DNA of 64,000 nucleotides from Chryseobacterium lathyri (GCF_030812195.1 NZ_JAUSSF010000003.1:1-64000); one strand, 5' to 3'. Positions 28,570-38,387 are shown, numbered from the stretch's first letter. Notes: a model not told the origin generated them from the letters alone. Translations and numbers: made by a program.

Positions 28570-30063
28570 ATGATTGAAAATTTAGAAGTCGATGAATTAG
28601 TAATAGGAGCAGGACTTTGTGGCCTTATGTACGGTATTTCTGCGGTTACCGAAGGAAGCTCGGTTGCCATCAGCGAAGCACATCATAAAGTAGGAGGTTA
28701 TGCTACAAATTTTTATCGGAACAAAAGAAAATTTGTTTTTGACTGCAGCCAACATAAAGTAAGCGGACTCAAAGAAAATATTGGAAACCTATGGAATACC
28801 CTTAAAAGACTCGAACTACAGTCATTACTGGACGAATTCGAATTGCATGAAGAAATTGGAACAGTAGTGTATAAAAACCAATTCATCAAACTTCCCTCTG
28901 AGCCAGAAGACATAAAAAAAACACTCATTACCCATTTCCCGGACGAATCGGCAGGAATAGAAAAACTATTTCAGGATATAGAATCTCACGGATATCAGCA
29001 TTATATGTTTTTTAGAAAACTGATGAATGAATATACCATCAACAGAGATATTTTGAGAGAAAGCAGGGGCTTATCAAAAATTACAGCCCGTGATTACTTT
29101 CAATCCATTTTTAAAGGACAGGACATTGTAGAAGTACTCAGCCCCATTGCTATTTATTCAGGTTCCATTTCCAATGAAGTCAATGCCTTTTATTTTCTCC
29201 ATTGCCTTTATGCCATGTTCTATGGCGGTCCTGCATTTATGAAAGGAACCGGACAGCGTATCTCGGATCTGCTGTTAAAAGAATTTGTAGACCGCGGCGG
29301 AATTCTTCTGAAGAAAAACCAGGTGCATGAGATGGAAGATATGGGCGACCATATGCTGGTAACCACCCGAAAAAATATAGTAAAGACCAAAAGAGTCATC
29401 GCGACCTGCCCTCCCGAAGATGTAGTAAGAATGCTGAAAAAAGATGAAAAGTCTCATGAATTTAAAGAAATTCTCGAAAACTTCACCGTTGGATGGGGAC
29501 ATTTTTGTGTATTTGCTGTACTTTCTGTTCCACCCGATGAATTGGGAATTAACTCACCAGAATACCTTTTGGTGTCCGACACGGGTGATGACTTTACAGA
29601 AGAAGATTTTGAGAACGACCGGTATTATGACCTTTTTACCCTGAGTGTCAGCAACTATCACCGGGTAGACCCGGAAGGCGGCTATATTCTCCAGTTTATA
29701 GTTCTGGATCATGGAGACCGCTGGTTCCACCTGTCCGAAGAAGAATATAATCAGAGAAAAGATAAAATTCAGGAAAAACTGATCAAAAGAGTTCTTAAAA
29801 CCTTTCCTCAGATAGAAGACAAGCTGATCTATACAGAATCTTCAACTCCGAAGACCAATTACAAATTTACATTGGCTACCAAAGGTTCGGCTTTCGCCTA
29901 CAAAATGCTTCCAAAAACTAATTTAGGACTATTGAGCAACTTCCCAAATGACAAAGTAAAACTGGTAAGCACATGGTCCGGAGGTCCCGGCTATGAAACC
30001 GCAATGTGTTTCGGATTTACGCAAGGAAAACTATTAAATATGAAAAAAACACAAAATATATGA
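28570..30063 (+). CDS. CrtI/carotene-isomerase-like FAD oxidoreductase
   Basis: The ATG at 28570 (MIENLEVDELVIGAGLCG) is chosen over an upstream TTG at 28540 because it directly precedes the flavin-binding motif and has an A-rich leader. The 497-residue protein has a Rossmann GAGLCG near residue 14, the VGGYATNFYR region and a C-terminal TWSGGPGYETAMC substrate/FAD motif, as in phytoene desaturases, carotene isomerases and retinol saturases. In a cluster with KR and DH but no enoyl reductase, it could isomerise, desaturate or reduce a polyene chain. This is an unusual partner for both quinolone and aryl-polyene pathways; its substrate is unknown. Its end overlaps the next start (ATGA). Confidence 0.78.
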   Translation: MIENLEVDELVIGAGLCGLMYGISAVTEGSSVAISEAHHKVGGYATNFYRNKRKFVFDCSQHKVSGLKENIGNLWNTLKRLELQSLLDEFELHEEIGTVVYKNQFIKLPSEPEDIKKTLITHFPDESAGIEKLFQDIESHGYQHYMFFRKLMNEYTINRDILRESRGLSKITARDYFQSIFKGQDIVEVLSPIAIYSGSISNEVNAFYFLHCLYAMFYGGPAFMKGTGQRISDLLLKEFVDRGGILLKKNQVHEMEDMGDHMLVTTRKNIVKTKRVIATCPPEDVVRMLKKDEKSHEFKEILENFTVGWGHFCVFAVLSVPPDELGINSPEYLLVSDTGDDFTEEDFENDRYYDLFTLSVSNYHRVDPEGGYILQFIVLDHGDRWFHLSEEEYNQRKDKIQEKLIKRVLKTFPQIEDKLIYTESSTPKTNYKFTLATKGSAFAYKMLPKTNLGLLSNFPNDKVKLVSTWSGGPGYETAMCFGFTQGKLLNMKKTQNI

Positions 30064-31085
30064 GCAATCTAAAGAAAAAAACACTAAGCCCGAAGTTTAC
30101 CCTCTTATTAGAAAAACTGAATAAAGCTTCTGAAAAAAAACAGATGAGCCTCCTTTTGGATCATCCTTGGGATGAACCTGTAGAAAGTGCTTGGCTGAAA
30201 AAAAGAGAAAATATTGCGATCTACGGAACACCTTATTATGACCTTGCTACAGAAGAAGAAAGAAGACTTTTATCCGTCTATGAAACAGGTTCTTGGTGGT
30301 ATACTTTCATCGTATTCGAAAACCTCGTGTCAGAATACTATATGAAAATCGTCAATCATGGCTCACTTAAAAAATTTCCCGAAGTCGTAAAATACATACA
30401 CCATTTCTGCAAAGAAGAAATAGTGCATGCAATGGTCTTCAAAAAGGCAATGGCCCATTTTCAGATTACCCCCTTCCCCAGCCCTTTAAACCTTAGAGAA
30501 ATATACAGCCACAATGCCGCAATGTCCGAATTTCCCCTAAAGGCTATCTACCTTACCATTCTTATTGAATGGCTGGCAGAAAACAATGCAATGGAAGACT
30601 GCAACAGCAAGGAAATTTCCCCCTTATCAAGAGCAGTAGCCGTAGAACATCATAAAGAAGAAGCAAGACATATAGAATGGGGCAAAAATATGATCCGTGA
30701 GTTTATAGATATGGTTCCTGAATTTTTGAAAGAAGCACAGGAAAGTACAGCTCCAATGCTCAGAAGCATGCTTGATATGTCGGTCTGCAGTATTGTGGTG
30801 TATTCCCGTGTCGGCTTTCAGAATCCAGCATTCAGAGATTATAAAAAACTGATTCCTGCCGTGTTGGAAAGTGAAAACCGTCAGAAAATCAATTCCAGAA
30901 TTATGGCTCCCTTGATGAGATACTTCCTGGAACTTGGAATCTGCGATCCTAATGATGATGAAAACATGAAAGTATGGAGAGACAACAGATTTGAAAAAGA
31001 TGTGGAAGATGCTGTAGAATATTTCAGAAAAAAATCTGCCGTAACAGAGGATATAGATAATGTAATGAACAAAAACTACGACTAA
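30060..31085 (+). CDS. AurF-type di-iron N-oxygenase
   Basis: Starting at ATG 30060, the 341-residue protein carries a ferritin-like di-iron site. Candidate ligands are E87 (VFENLV), E120 and H123 (EEIVH), E170 (LIEWLAEN), and H197, E201 and H204 (EHHKEEARH). The spacing matches the AurF ligands as I recall them (E101, E136, H139, E196, H223, E227, H230), including the identical 27-residue step between the fourth and fifth. AurF oxidises p-aminobenzoate to p-nitrobenzoate. With anthranilate made in the same cluster, N-oxygenation of an ortho-aminoaryl intermediate to hydroxylamine, nitroso or nitro is likely. Start and stop codons overlap both neighbours. Confidence 0.85.
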   Translation: MSNLKKKTLSPKFTLLLEKLNKASEKKQMSLLLDHPWDEPVESAWLKKRENIAIYGTPYYDLATEEERRLLSVYETGSWWYTFIVFENLVSEYYMKIVNHGSLKKFPEVVKYIHHFCKEEIVHAMVFKKAMAHFQITPFPSPLNLREIYSHNAAMSEFPLKAIYLTILIEWLAENNAMEDCNSKEISPLSRAVAVEHHKEEARHIEWGKNMIREFIDMVPEFLKEAQESTAPMLRSMLDMSVCSIVVYSRVGFQNPAFRDYKKLIPAVLESENRQKINSRIMAPLMRYFLELGICDPNDDENMKVWRDNRFEKDVEDAVEYFRKKSAVTEDIDNVMNKNYD

Positions 31086-32077
31086 TGAATACTGTCATAT
31101 CCGGATTTGGTCATGCTCTTCCCTCTGTAACCATAGACAACAAAACAATTGTTGAATGGATGAATACCACGGAAGAATTCATAGAAACCCGTACAGGCGT
31201 GCTCACCAGACAACATATTTCTGAAAATGAAAGCACAGGCGTATTAATGGTAGAAGCCTGCAAAAAAGCAATTGAAAAAGCCAATCTCTTACCAGAAGAT
31301 ATCGATATGCTGATTGTAAATACATTGAGTCCTGATTACCATGATCCATCTCAGGCCTGCTTGATTCAGCCACTGCTTTCTCTGAAAAATACAATTCCCG
31401 TATTTGATATCCGGGCACAGTGCAGCGGGCTTATTTATGGAATGGACATCGCAAAGCAATTTATAGCAACCGGAACTCATCAGAACATATTAGTCTGCTG
31501 CGGAGAGGCTTTATCAAAAAGAATGGACTATTCTGATGACGGTAGAAACCTCTCCATATTACTTGGTGACGGCGCCGGAGCTGTTGTGCTAAGTGCTTCA
31601 GAGGATCAGAACAAAGGAATCCTGAATGCTGCAATACACGCTGATGGAAATTATTTTGAACTGCTTTGGACAGAAAGTCCGGGTACATCAGGCAAAACCT
31701 TCAGCGGAGATGAAAGCAAATGTTCCTATTTCCGGATGAACGGCAAAGCCATGTTTAAACATGCAGTAGAGAAATTCACAGAAGTAACGGTACAGACATT
31801 GAAAAAGCACAATCTTTCCATGGAAGATATAGATGTTATTATTCCCCATCAGCCCAATATGAGAATTTTGGATGCAGTGATAAATAATCTGGGAATTCCA
31901 AGAAATAAGGTACAGATCAATGTACATAAATATGGAAATATTGCTTCCGGTTCTTTGCCCATCACACTGAGTGAATATATGGAGAATACTCCTCCGGAAG
32001 AAAGAGAAGGAAAGCTGGGACTTATAGTGGGATATGGCTCCGGAGCAACATGGGGAAGTGTTTTATATAAATTCTAA
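31085..32077 (+). CDS. KASIII condensing enzyme with Cys-His-Asn triad (PqsD-like)
   Basis: A 330-residue KASIII with C113 (AQCSGLIYG), H255 (PHQPNMR) and N285 (KYGNIASGS), the complete triad. PqsD (337 residues; C112, H257, N287 as I recall) condenses anthraniloyl-CoA with malonyl units to 2-aminobenzoylacetyl-CoA. The companion ligase, PqsBC-like pair and anthranilate synthase make that role attractive. An ordinary FabH-type initiation role for the dedicated type II system is the alternative; the housekeeping FabH is probably the gene at 63776. It overlaps the preceding stop codon by one base. Confidence 0.8.
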   Translation: MNTVISGFGHALPSVTIDNKTIVEWMNTTEEFIETRTGVLTRQHISENESTGVLMVEACKKAIEKANLLPEDIDMLIVNTLSPDYHDPSQACLIQPLLSLKNTIPVFDIRAQCSGLIYGMDIAKQFIATGTHQNILVCCGEALSKRMDYSDDGRNLSILLGDGAGAVVLSASEDQNKGILNAAIHADGNYFELLWTESPGTSGKTFSGDESKCSYFRMNGKAMFKHAVEKFTEVTVQTLKKHNLSMEDIDVIIPHQPNMRILDAVINNLGIPRNKVQINVHKYGNIASGSLPITLSEYMENTPPEEREGKLGLIVGYGSGATWGSVLYKF

Positions 32078-32088
32078 TCCATAATACC

Positions 32089-32967
32089 ATGTGGATCAAT
32101 AAAACAGGAAATATAAACAACTCTTTAGCCATCTTGGGAACAATCTCCAACCCGGTTTATCTGGTAAAAGAAGATCAGGAATACATACTGGTAGAAGGAG
32201 GATTAACCCGGGATGCCAAAACTCTGCTGGCACAATTGAAAGAACATGTTTCTGATCTGTCATTAGTCAGACACTGGTTTATTACACACTCCCATTATGA
32301 CCATTGCGGAGCTATAGAATCTCTTTATCCTTATCTGAAGCATGTAAAACTATATGCCTCGGAACATGCGGTGAAAAACTTCCGTAATGAAAAATATGTA
32401 AAAAGGATTCGTCAGCTGAATGCCCTGATCTCAGATAAAGAGATTAAAAAATTTCCGGCGGACTTACAACAGATTCCTTTCATCATTCTGAAAGATAAAG
32501 AACAAATAGAAACGGAATCTGGAATCTGGGAAGTAATCTATACTCCGGGCCATAGTCCATGTTCTGTGAGTATTCATTATAAAGAAAAAGACATTTTGTT
32601 TGTATCGGATTCTTTAGGGGAAATTATCAATACAAAAAAATGGTTTCCGTTGGCTTTTGATCATGTAAGACAATTTATAGACAGCATCAATAGATTGGGA
32701 GATTTGTGTGCCGAGACCGTTGCTTTAGGACACAATGGTATCCTTACAAGTGTGGAGGCCCTATCTGCCCCAGCCTGCAGCCTTCTTGGGTGTAACAAAT
32801 TGATAGAGTTTGTGGCCCTACGTAAAGATTATTTATCAGAAGAAGAATTGGTGGATCACGTCTGCAAAAAATATAAAGTAATGGATCATTCCTTCATTCC
32901 GGATAAAGTATACAGAAAAAGTATAGAACTATTAATCTCTCATTTAAAAACAGAATCATTCGTATGA
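32089..32967 (+). CDS. Metallo-beta-lactamase-fold hydrolase (PqsE-like)
   Basis: The 292-residue protein has a full MBL metal site: H67-S-H69-Y-D71-H72 in THSHYDHCG, H155 in TPGHSP, D174 in VSDSLGE and H215 in ALGHNG. The positions track those I recall for PqsE (H69, H71, D73, H74, H159, D178, H221; 301 residues). PqsE has thioesterase activity releasing 2-aminobenzoylacetate from its CoA ester. The same step would fit between the PqsD-like and PqsC-like enzymes here. Other MBL thioesterases or lactonases would share the motif, so the assignment leans on context. It overlaps the next gene by 4 bp. Confidence 0.78.
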   Translation: MWINKTGNINNSLAILGTISNPVYLVKEDQEYILVEGGLTRDAKTLLAQLKEHVSDLSLVRHWFITHSHYDHCGAIESLYPYLKHVKLYASEHAVKNFRNEKYVKRIRQLNALISDKEIKKFPADLQQIPFIILKDKEQIETESGIWEVIYTPGHSPCSVSIHYKEKDILFVSDSLGEIINTKKWFPLAFDHVRQFIDSINRLGDLCAETVALGHNGILTSVEALSAPACSLLGCNKLIEFVALRKDYLSEEELVDHVCKKYKVMDHSFIPDKVYRKSIELLISHLKTESFV

Positions 32968-34118
32968 ATCAAAATCCAAAATATACAGAATATGACGCTT
33001 GCATTGTAGGAGCAGGAATTGCCGGTATTTTCCTGGCCTGGCTGCTTGGTTTACAAGGCAAAAAAATCCTGATTTTAGAAAAAAACGCTAAAGTCAATAT
33101 GAATGGTGCCGATATTTTGAAGCCTTCCGGAATCAATGTCCTTGAAAAACACGGACTGCTACAGGAACTTATGAATAAGGAATGCAGAGTGAGAGATCAG
33201 CTCAGTGTTTTTCATAATGGCATTCAGGTCGATCACATCAATTATAAGGCAGAAAACGAAAGAGGATATTTCATGGTTTGTCCATACAGCGTTTTACTGG
33301 AAACGATTTATGATAAAATTCAGGCCATCAAAACCATAGAACTTTTGGTCAATCAATCCGTTTCAAAAATTAATGAAGTGGAAAACGGGGTCTATGTAAC
33401 CCTTAATTCAGGAGAAGAGATTTTCAGCAATATCCTTATCGGAGCGGACGGAACCAAATCCATTGTAAGAGAATATGCGAAAATAAAAGCCCATTTCGAC
33501 TATTACGATCATGTGATGTATTTCAACAAATACCCTATTACATCAAGTGTAGAAGAGCTCAACCGATTGTATGTAGACAAAAACGGAGGGCTCGCCTATT
33601 TCTACCCGATCAACAATACAGAAGCCCGATGTGTTTTAGGGTTTAATATGGAAGAAGGGAAAAACCTGAAAGAAACCGGAAACAAAGAAACTTTGATCAA
33701 CCGACTGAAAACATTTGTTACCCAAAGTGATGACATGTTAAACCAGATCAATTCACTGGACAATTTCCTCACTTTTCCCTTGTGCAGAATGCATTCTGAA
33801 CAATACTTTAAAGGAAGGATACTCCTTTTGGGAAATGCGGCACATTCCATCCATCCCATTACGGGACAGGGAATGAACCTGGCTATTGAAGATACAGGAG
33901 AACTGTTCATCTGGCTTTCAAAATATTTTGACGGTGAAATTTCTTTGGAAGAAGCACTGGCAGGCTATCAGGAGCAGCGTTTTGAACTTAACCGTAAAGT
34001 TCTTGCTTATGGTCATCGTCTGGCAGGCAGTTTCGGAAGCGCAGAAGACTTTATGAACAGCCTTAATTCCAAAATACAGACCAGCAGCAGAGACCTTTCC
34101 ATACTCAATAAGATTTAA
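32964..34118 (+). CDS. Group A flavin monooxygenase (PqsL/PqsH/UbiH-like)
   Basis: A 384-residue FAD-dependent aromatic hydroxylase: GAGIAG dinucleotide motif near residue 17, GADGTKS in the middle (the DG-type motif) and [16 protein letters not shown] near 290, the second FAD motif. Length fits PqsL and PqsH. PqsL hydroxylates the amino group of 2-aminobenzoylacetate on the route to quinolone N-oxides; PqsH hydroxylates ring carbon 3. Which role applies here cannot be read from sequence, and the AurF-like enzyme offers a second N-oxidising candidate. It overlaps the MBL gene start to stop. Confidence 0.8.
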   Translation: MNQNPKYTEYDACIVGAGIAGIFLAWLLGLQGKKILILEKNAKVNMNGADILKPSGINVLEKHGLLQELMNKECRVRDQLSVFHNGIQVDHINYKAENERGYFMVCPYSVLLETIYDKIQAIKTIELLVNQSVSKINEVENGVYVTLNSGEEIFSNILIGADGTKSIVREYAKIKAHFDYYDHVMYFNKYPITSSVEELNRLYVDKNGGLAYFYPINNTEARCVLGFNMEEGKNLKETGNKETLINRLKTFVTQSDDMLNQINSLDNFLTFPLCRMHSEQYFKGRILLLGNAAHSIHPITGQGMNLAIEDTGELFIWLSKYFDGEISLEEALAGYQEQRFELNRKVLAYGHRLAGSFGSAEDFMNSLNSKIQTSSRDLSILNKI

Positions 34119-34126
34119 AAATAATT

Positions 34127-34882
34127 ATGCAAATAGATTTATCAGATAAACATTTTTTAGTAACAGGAGGCGGAAGAGGAATCGGAAGAGCCATTGTTCA
34201 GCAGCTGCTTTCATCGGGAGCATCTGTATCATTTACCTATAATCATGGGAAAGAAATAGCAGAAGCTTTTTTGGACAAACTTTCAGCTGAGTTTCCGGGT
34301 AAGGCTATGCTTTATCAGGCTGACATAAAAGATGAAGAACAATCAAATTCTTTAATCGCCGAAATTGAAAAATCTGCATTAGGTCCGCTATACGGATTAG
34401 TAAACAATGCAGGAATCACAATGGACGCCCCTTTTTTCAGCATGACCACCGATATGTGGACCAGCGTACTGGAAACCAACCTGAATGGGACCTATTACCT
34501 AACAAAAGCAGTGATAAGATCTTTCATCCGAAAGAAAAATTCAAAAATCATCAACATATCATCTGTTTCAGGAGTAAGAGGAGCAGTGGGACAGGCCAAT
34601 TACGGAGCAACTAAAGCAGCCGTTATCTCTTTAACCAAAACACTGGCTCTGGAATTTGCAAAATTCAACTTACAGGTAAATGCTGTTGCCCCGGGATTTA
34701 TTGATACCGAAATGGTAGCCAAAATGAATGAACAGGACAAAAAGAAAATAGATCAGATGATCCCCATGAAAAGGATGGGAAAAACGGAAGAAGTTGCTGA
34801 GCTGGTAACCTTTCTGTGCTCGGACAAAAGCAGCTATATCACCGGGCAGACATTCATCATCGATGGAGGATTAACTTTATAA
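34127..34882 (+). CDS. FabG-type 3-oxoacyl-ACP reductase
   Basis: A 251-residue short-chain dehydrogenase with the NADP-binding [10 protein letters not shown] motif near residue 12, NNAG at about 90, the catalytic Ser (INISSVSG) and YGATK, and a FabG-like end ([12 protein letters not shown]). It should reduce the beta-keto group of ACP-bound intermediates made by the downstream KS/CLF. It lies between the flavin monooxygenase and the KS gene. A housekeeping FabG is likely elsewhere. Confidence 0.88.
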   Translation: MQIDLSDKHFLVTGGGRGIGRAIVQQLLSSGASVSFTYNHGKEIAEAFLDKLSAEFPGKAMLYQADIKDEEQSNSLIAEIEKSALGPLYGLVNNAGITMDAPFFSMTTDMWTSVLETNLNGTYYLTKAVIRSFIRKKNSKIINISSVSGVRGAVGQANYGATKAAVISLTKTLALEFAKFNLQVNAVAPGFIDTEMVAKMNEQDKKKIDQMIPMKRMGKTEEVAELVTFLCSDKSSYITGQTFIIDGGLTL

Positions 34883-34896
34883 AAAACACAAAACAT

Positions 34897-36138
34897 ATGA
34901 AAAGAATCGTAATTACAGGGATGGGTGTAGTAAGCCCTTTAGCCTGTGAAAAAGGAGCCTTTTGGGAAAAAATCCTGAATGGAGAATCAGGAGTCGGAGA
35001 CCTTACAAAACTGGACCCCTCCAACTATAAAGGAGTTACCCGCGCTGCTGAAGTAGACTTGGAAAAAGATTATAAGAATACTGAATTACTGGAGCATTTT
35101 AAGCCTTATGGTAAAGCCGTTACTTATGCCGCCGCCGCGATAGATATGGGTCTGAAAGATGCCAGTTTTGAAAAATTCACTAAAAAAAATAATTACGGAG
35201 TTATTCTGGGTACTACAAACGGCAACCAGGATATTGTAGAAAGAATTGTAGATCAGTGGAATCTGGAAATGAAACATGAAGACCTTTCCTCTGAAGCTGC
35301 AAAAACACTTACTTATTTCAGACCGGTTGAACTAAGTGCCAGTATAGCAAAATATTACAATCTCGGCGGAACCAATATGGTAATTCCTACAGCCTGTGCA
35401 GCAGGAAATTATGCTATTGGCACCGCATACTCTATGATTCGCGAAGGCAGATCTTCCTTGATTATTGCAGGAGGAGCTGACCCTTTTACACGGTCCTGCT
35501 ACACCGTTTTTTACAGATTGGGAGCCATGTCAAAAGACAACTGCAAACCTTTTGATCAGAACAGGAATGGAATGATTGTAGGAGAAGGAGCAGCTGTTTT
35601 AGTATTGGAAGAACTGGAACATGCATTAGCAAGAGGAGCTAAAATATATGGCGAAATCAAAGGATACGGCTTAGCCTGTGATGCCTATGATCCTACAGCC
35701 CCTGATCCGGAAGGTTCCGGTGCTACCCTGTCTATGAACAATGCAATAAAATCAAGCAATATTGATAAAGAGAGCATCACTTATGTGAGCGCCCACGGAA
35801 CAGGAACAAAAGCCAATGATTCCCATGAGGTAAATGCGATGCGCAATGTTTTCAGAGAAGAAATAGATTCTTTATACGTTAATGGAATCAAATCCATGTT
35901 AGGACACTGCATGGGAGCAGCCAGTGCATTGGAAGCAGTAACTGCTACTCTTTCCCTACATCATCAAAAAGTTCCCAGAAATCGCAATACAGAAAAAATT
36001 GATGAAGCCTTCAATACTCATTTTCATATCCAGCCATCCTCAGAAATCGAAAATAAAGTAGATCATGTTCTTAGTAATTCTTTCGCTTTTGGCGGAAATA
36101 TATGCAGCGTAATATTCAGTAAATATGATAGCAAATAA
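34897..36138 (+). CDS. Type II ketosynthase (KS-alpha, FabF-like)
   Basis: Start set at ATG 34897 (MKRIVITGMGVVSPL), 14 bp after fabG; an extension upstream would be out of family. The 413-residue protein has a complete KAS I/II triad: C167 (PTACAAGNY), H300 (SAHGTGTKAND) and H337 (KSMLGHCMG), with NSFAFGG at the end. It should catalyse decarboxylative condensation of malonyl-ACP with the growing chain. Its 3' end overlaps the chain-length-factor-like gene by 14 bp, typical of an obligate heterodimer. Confidence 0.9.
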   Translation: MKRIVITGMGVVSPLACEKGAFWEKILNGESGVGDLTKLDPSNYKGVTRAAEVDLEKDYKNTELLEHFKPYGKAVTYAAAAIDMGLKDASFEKFTKKNNYGVILGTTNGNQDIVERIVDQWNLEMKHEDLSSEAAKTLTYFRPVELSASIAKYYNLGGTNMVIPTACAAGNYAIGTAYSMIREGRSSLIIAGGADPFTRSCYTVFYRLGAMSKDNCKPFDQNRNGMIVGEGAAVLVLEELEHALARGAKIYGEIKGYGLACDAYDPTAPDPEGSGATLSMNNAIKSSNIDKESITYVSAHGTGTKANDSHEVNAMRNVFREEIDSLYVNGIKSMLGHCMGAASALEAVTATLSLHHQKVPRNRNTEKIDEAFNTHFHIQPSSEIENKVDHVLSNSFAFGGNICSVIFSKYDSK

Positions 36139-37171
36139 CACTTCAAATCACGATATAGTAATTTCCGTAATAGGCTTCAATAGTCCATACGGAACGGAGA
36201 TTGACAATTATTTCTTCCGAAAAGAATCGGAAACGAAAGCTTTAATCATTGAAGATCATGATCCCCAGAAGTTTCTAAAACCAAAAGGACAGAGATTTCT
36301 TAACAAAGCAACCCTGCTGTACTGTAATGCTGCATTTCATGCCATACATAACAGGGGTTTAAGTTCGAAAATCAATGAAACTCCTGAAAGAATCGGGCTT
36401 TACGACGGCACTGAACTTTCCAACCTTGAAGACTGTTTTATCTTTGATTTAACTGCAAAAAATCAAGGTCCGGACCGTGTAAGCCCCATGAAAGCTCCAA
36501 GCACCATTGCCAATGCAGCTGCCAGCCAGATGGCCATTCAGGCAGGAATAAAAGGTCCCAATTTCAGTGTATGTGCAGGGATGGCAGGAAGTCTTCAGGC
36601 TCTGGATATTGCTTCCCTCCATCTAAAACAGGGAATCACAGATTACGGAGTCATTGCCTCTACAGAAGTCCGAAATGAATATCAGGAGTCTATCCGCAGG
36701 GGAAATGAAGGCCTGCACAGACCAGCCTCCACCGAACTGGGAATTGCCATGGTTTTAGAACGCAGAGAAACTTTATCTGAAGCAGGCAGAAAACCTTTAG
36801 TCGCAATAAAAAAAATACATTCTGAGACCCATACTGAGAATCTGCCAATAGAAGCATTTCTGTATCAGAATATTTCAGATATGGCAGCCCTGTTCAGTTT
36901 TGATACCATTATTTTTTCCGGAGGCACTTCGGTGATTGATGAAACTATTTTTGAAGAAGTGTTAAGAAAAAATGGGCTGAACACATCTGTCATTTATCCT
37001 GAAACTCTTTTTGGAGATAATGACAACGCCGGAGGAATGCTGGGAATAGCCTATGCTGTTTCGGTATTCGAAGGAAAAGGCATTCACAAAACAGATCAGG
37101 AAAACATTCTGGTTCTTTCAGCAGACAAGGCAGGAGCCGTAATCCTCACCATAATAGAAAAAGCAAAATAA
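36125..37171 (+). CDS. Chain-length-factor-like ketosynthase subunit (KS-beta)
   Basis: A 348-residue KS homologue with catalytic residues lost. The nucleophile region reads VCAGMAGSLQAL, with the cysteine displaced from the expected position, and the region matching LGHCMGAASAL in the partner reads GDNDNAGGMLGIAYAV, lacking the His. Gene overlap with the intact KS supports a KS-alpha/KS-beta pair that sets chain length. Similar pairs drive aryl polyene and other type II polyene pathways. It is shorter than most chain length factors (about 400). Confidence 0.78.
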   Translation: MIANNTSNHDIVISVIGFNSPYGTEIDNYFFRKESETKALIIEDHDPQKFLKPKGQRFLNKATLLYCNAAFHAIHNRGLSSKINETPERIGLYDGTELSNLEDCFIFDLTAKNQGPDRVSPMKAPSTIANAAASQMAIQAGIKGPNFSVCAGMAGSLQALDIASLHLKQGITDYGVIASTEVRNEYQESIRRGNEGLHRPASTELGIAMVLERRETLSEAGRKPLVAIKKIHSETHTENLPIEAFLYQNISDMAALFSFDTIIFSGGTSVIDETIFEEVLRKNGLNTSVIYPETLFGDNDNAGGMLGIAYAVSVFEGKGIHKTDQENILVLSADKAGAVILTIIEKAK

Positions 37172-37654
37172 ATGGAAGCATTGTTAGAATCCTATCAGAT
37201 CACTCAAATTTTAAAATACAGACATCCGTTTCTTCTGATAGATAAAGTGACGGGCTATATTCCCGGAAAAGAACTTACCGCTGTAAAAGCGGTCTCTATG
37301 GGTGAGCCCTATTTCGCAGGTCATTTCCCCGATTTCCCCATTATGCCGGGAGTCCTTATTACGGAAGCATTAGCACAGGCTTCATCACTCATGCTGGCTT
37401 TAGATGATCTGGAATGGGAGAAAGGGAAACCTTTTCCTCCGACAGAAAGACCCATAATAGGAGTTTTAGGTAATGTGCAGATAAATTTCCTGAAGTCGGT
37501 ATTACCGGGATGCCTGTTGCAGCTGGAGGTAAGTATAGACTGGAGAAAAGGACCTGCCTGCTCTATTCATGTAAAAGCATCGGCAGAAGGTTCTGTCTGT
37601 GCAAAAGGGAAAGTAACCGTAATGTCTATAGATAAAAGTAAATTATCTGTTTAG
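37172..37654 (+). CDS. FabZ-type 3-hydroxyacyl-ACP dehydratase
   Basis: A 160-residue hotdog-fold dehydratase with YRHPFLLIDKV at the start, the catalytic His in FAGHFPDFPIMPG (about H51) and Glu in TEALAQASS (about E65). It converts beta-hydroxyacyl-ACP to trans-2-enoyl-ACP. With a KR but no enoyl reductase nearby, the chain would keep its double bonds. Start and stop of the neighbouring genes abut with no gap on either side. Confidence 0.9.
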   Translation: MEALLESYQITQILKYRHPFLLIDKVTGYIPGKELTAVKAVSMGEPYFAGHFPDFPIMPGVLITEALAQASSLMLALDDLEWEKGKPFPPTERPIIGVLGNVQINFLKSVLPGCLLQLEVSIDWRKGPACSIHVKASAEGSVCAKGKVTVMSIDKSKLSV

Positions 37655-38383
37655 ATGGAAGGCAAAACCCTATTGTTCTGTATTCCATATGCGGGCGGCT
37701 CATCTTCCTCTATGTCTAATGTATCCAATGTACTGAATACGGAAGATGTAGAGGTACACCATGTAGAACTGCCGGGAAGGGGAATGAGAAGTACGGAACC
37801 CTTTCATTCAACATTAGAAGAAACTATAGAAGATATTTCGGATAAAATCAGAAGCAGGCTGCTAAGTAAAGACCAGCCTTTTATATTGTGGGGACATAGT
37901 ATGGGAGCTGTTTTGGCCCTTCTTGTCTTATTTAATCTACAGGAAGATTATACGCCGAAAGGATTGATCGTTTCAGGGATGCGGGCTCCTCTGTTTCAGC
38001 CTGCAGAACTGCCGATGCCGAGAGAAAAGCGGAATGCCCTGCTCCTTGATATTCTTCCAACGAAATATGAAAGAAGCAAAAATGCCCCGATTTTTCAGAG
38101 AGTACAGCAGAAACGGATAGAGATTATGGAAAAAGATACAGCGCTTTTGGAAGAAAATCCTGTTGAAGACTGGCCGTCCATTATCATCGAAACTCCTTTG
38201 GCAGTAATCATGGCAGAAAATGATGAGCTGTATAATAATAAAGACTGCTATAAAGATTGGAACCTTCATACGTCCAATATTACAAGCTATTTTCCTGTAG
38301 AGGGAGGACATTTTTTTATGTTCCAGTATCCTAAGCAGACCTCTGCCCTGTTAAGTAAAATAATAAATGATTTAATACACTAA
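37655..38383 (+). CDS. Type II thioesterase
   Basis: A 242-residue alpha/beta-hydrolase of the type II thioesterase family: CIPYAGGSSSSM near the N-terminus, GHSMG with nucleophile S82, and the catalytic His in EGGHFFMF near residue 222. It could edit misprimed ACP or release an acyl product. It begins directly after the dehydratase stop and precedes the chorismate-enzyme genes by 4 bp. Confidence 0.85.
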   Translation: MEGKTLLFCIPYAGGSSSSMSNVSNVLNTEDVEVHHVELPGRGMRSTEPFHSTLEETIEDISDKIRSRLLSKDQPFILWGHSMGAVLALLVLFNLQEDYTPKGLIVSGMRAPLFQPAELPMPREKRNALLLDILPTKYERSKNAPIFQRVQQKRIEIMEKDTALLEENPVEDWPSIIIETPLAVIMAENDELYNNKDCYKDWNLHTSNITSYFPVEGGHFFMFQYPKQTSALLSKIINDLIH

Positions 38384-38387
38384 ATCC

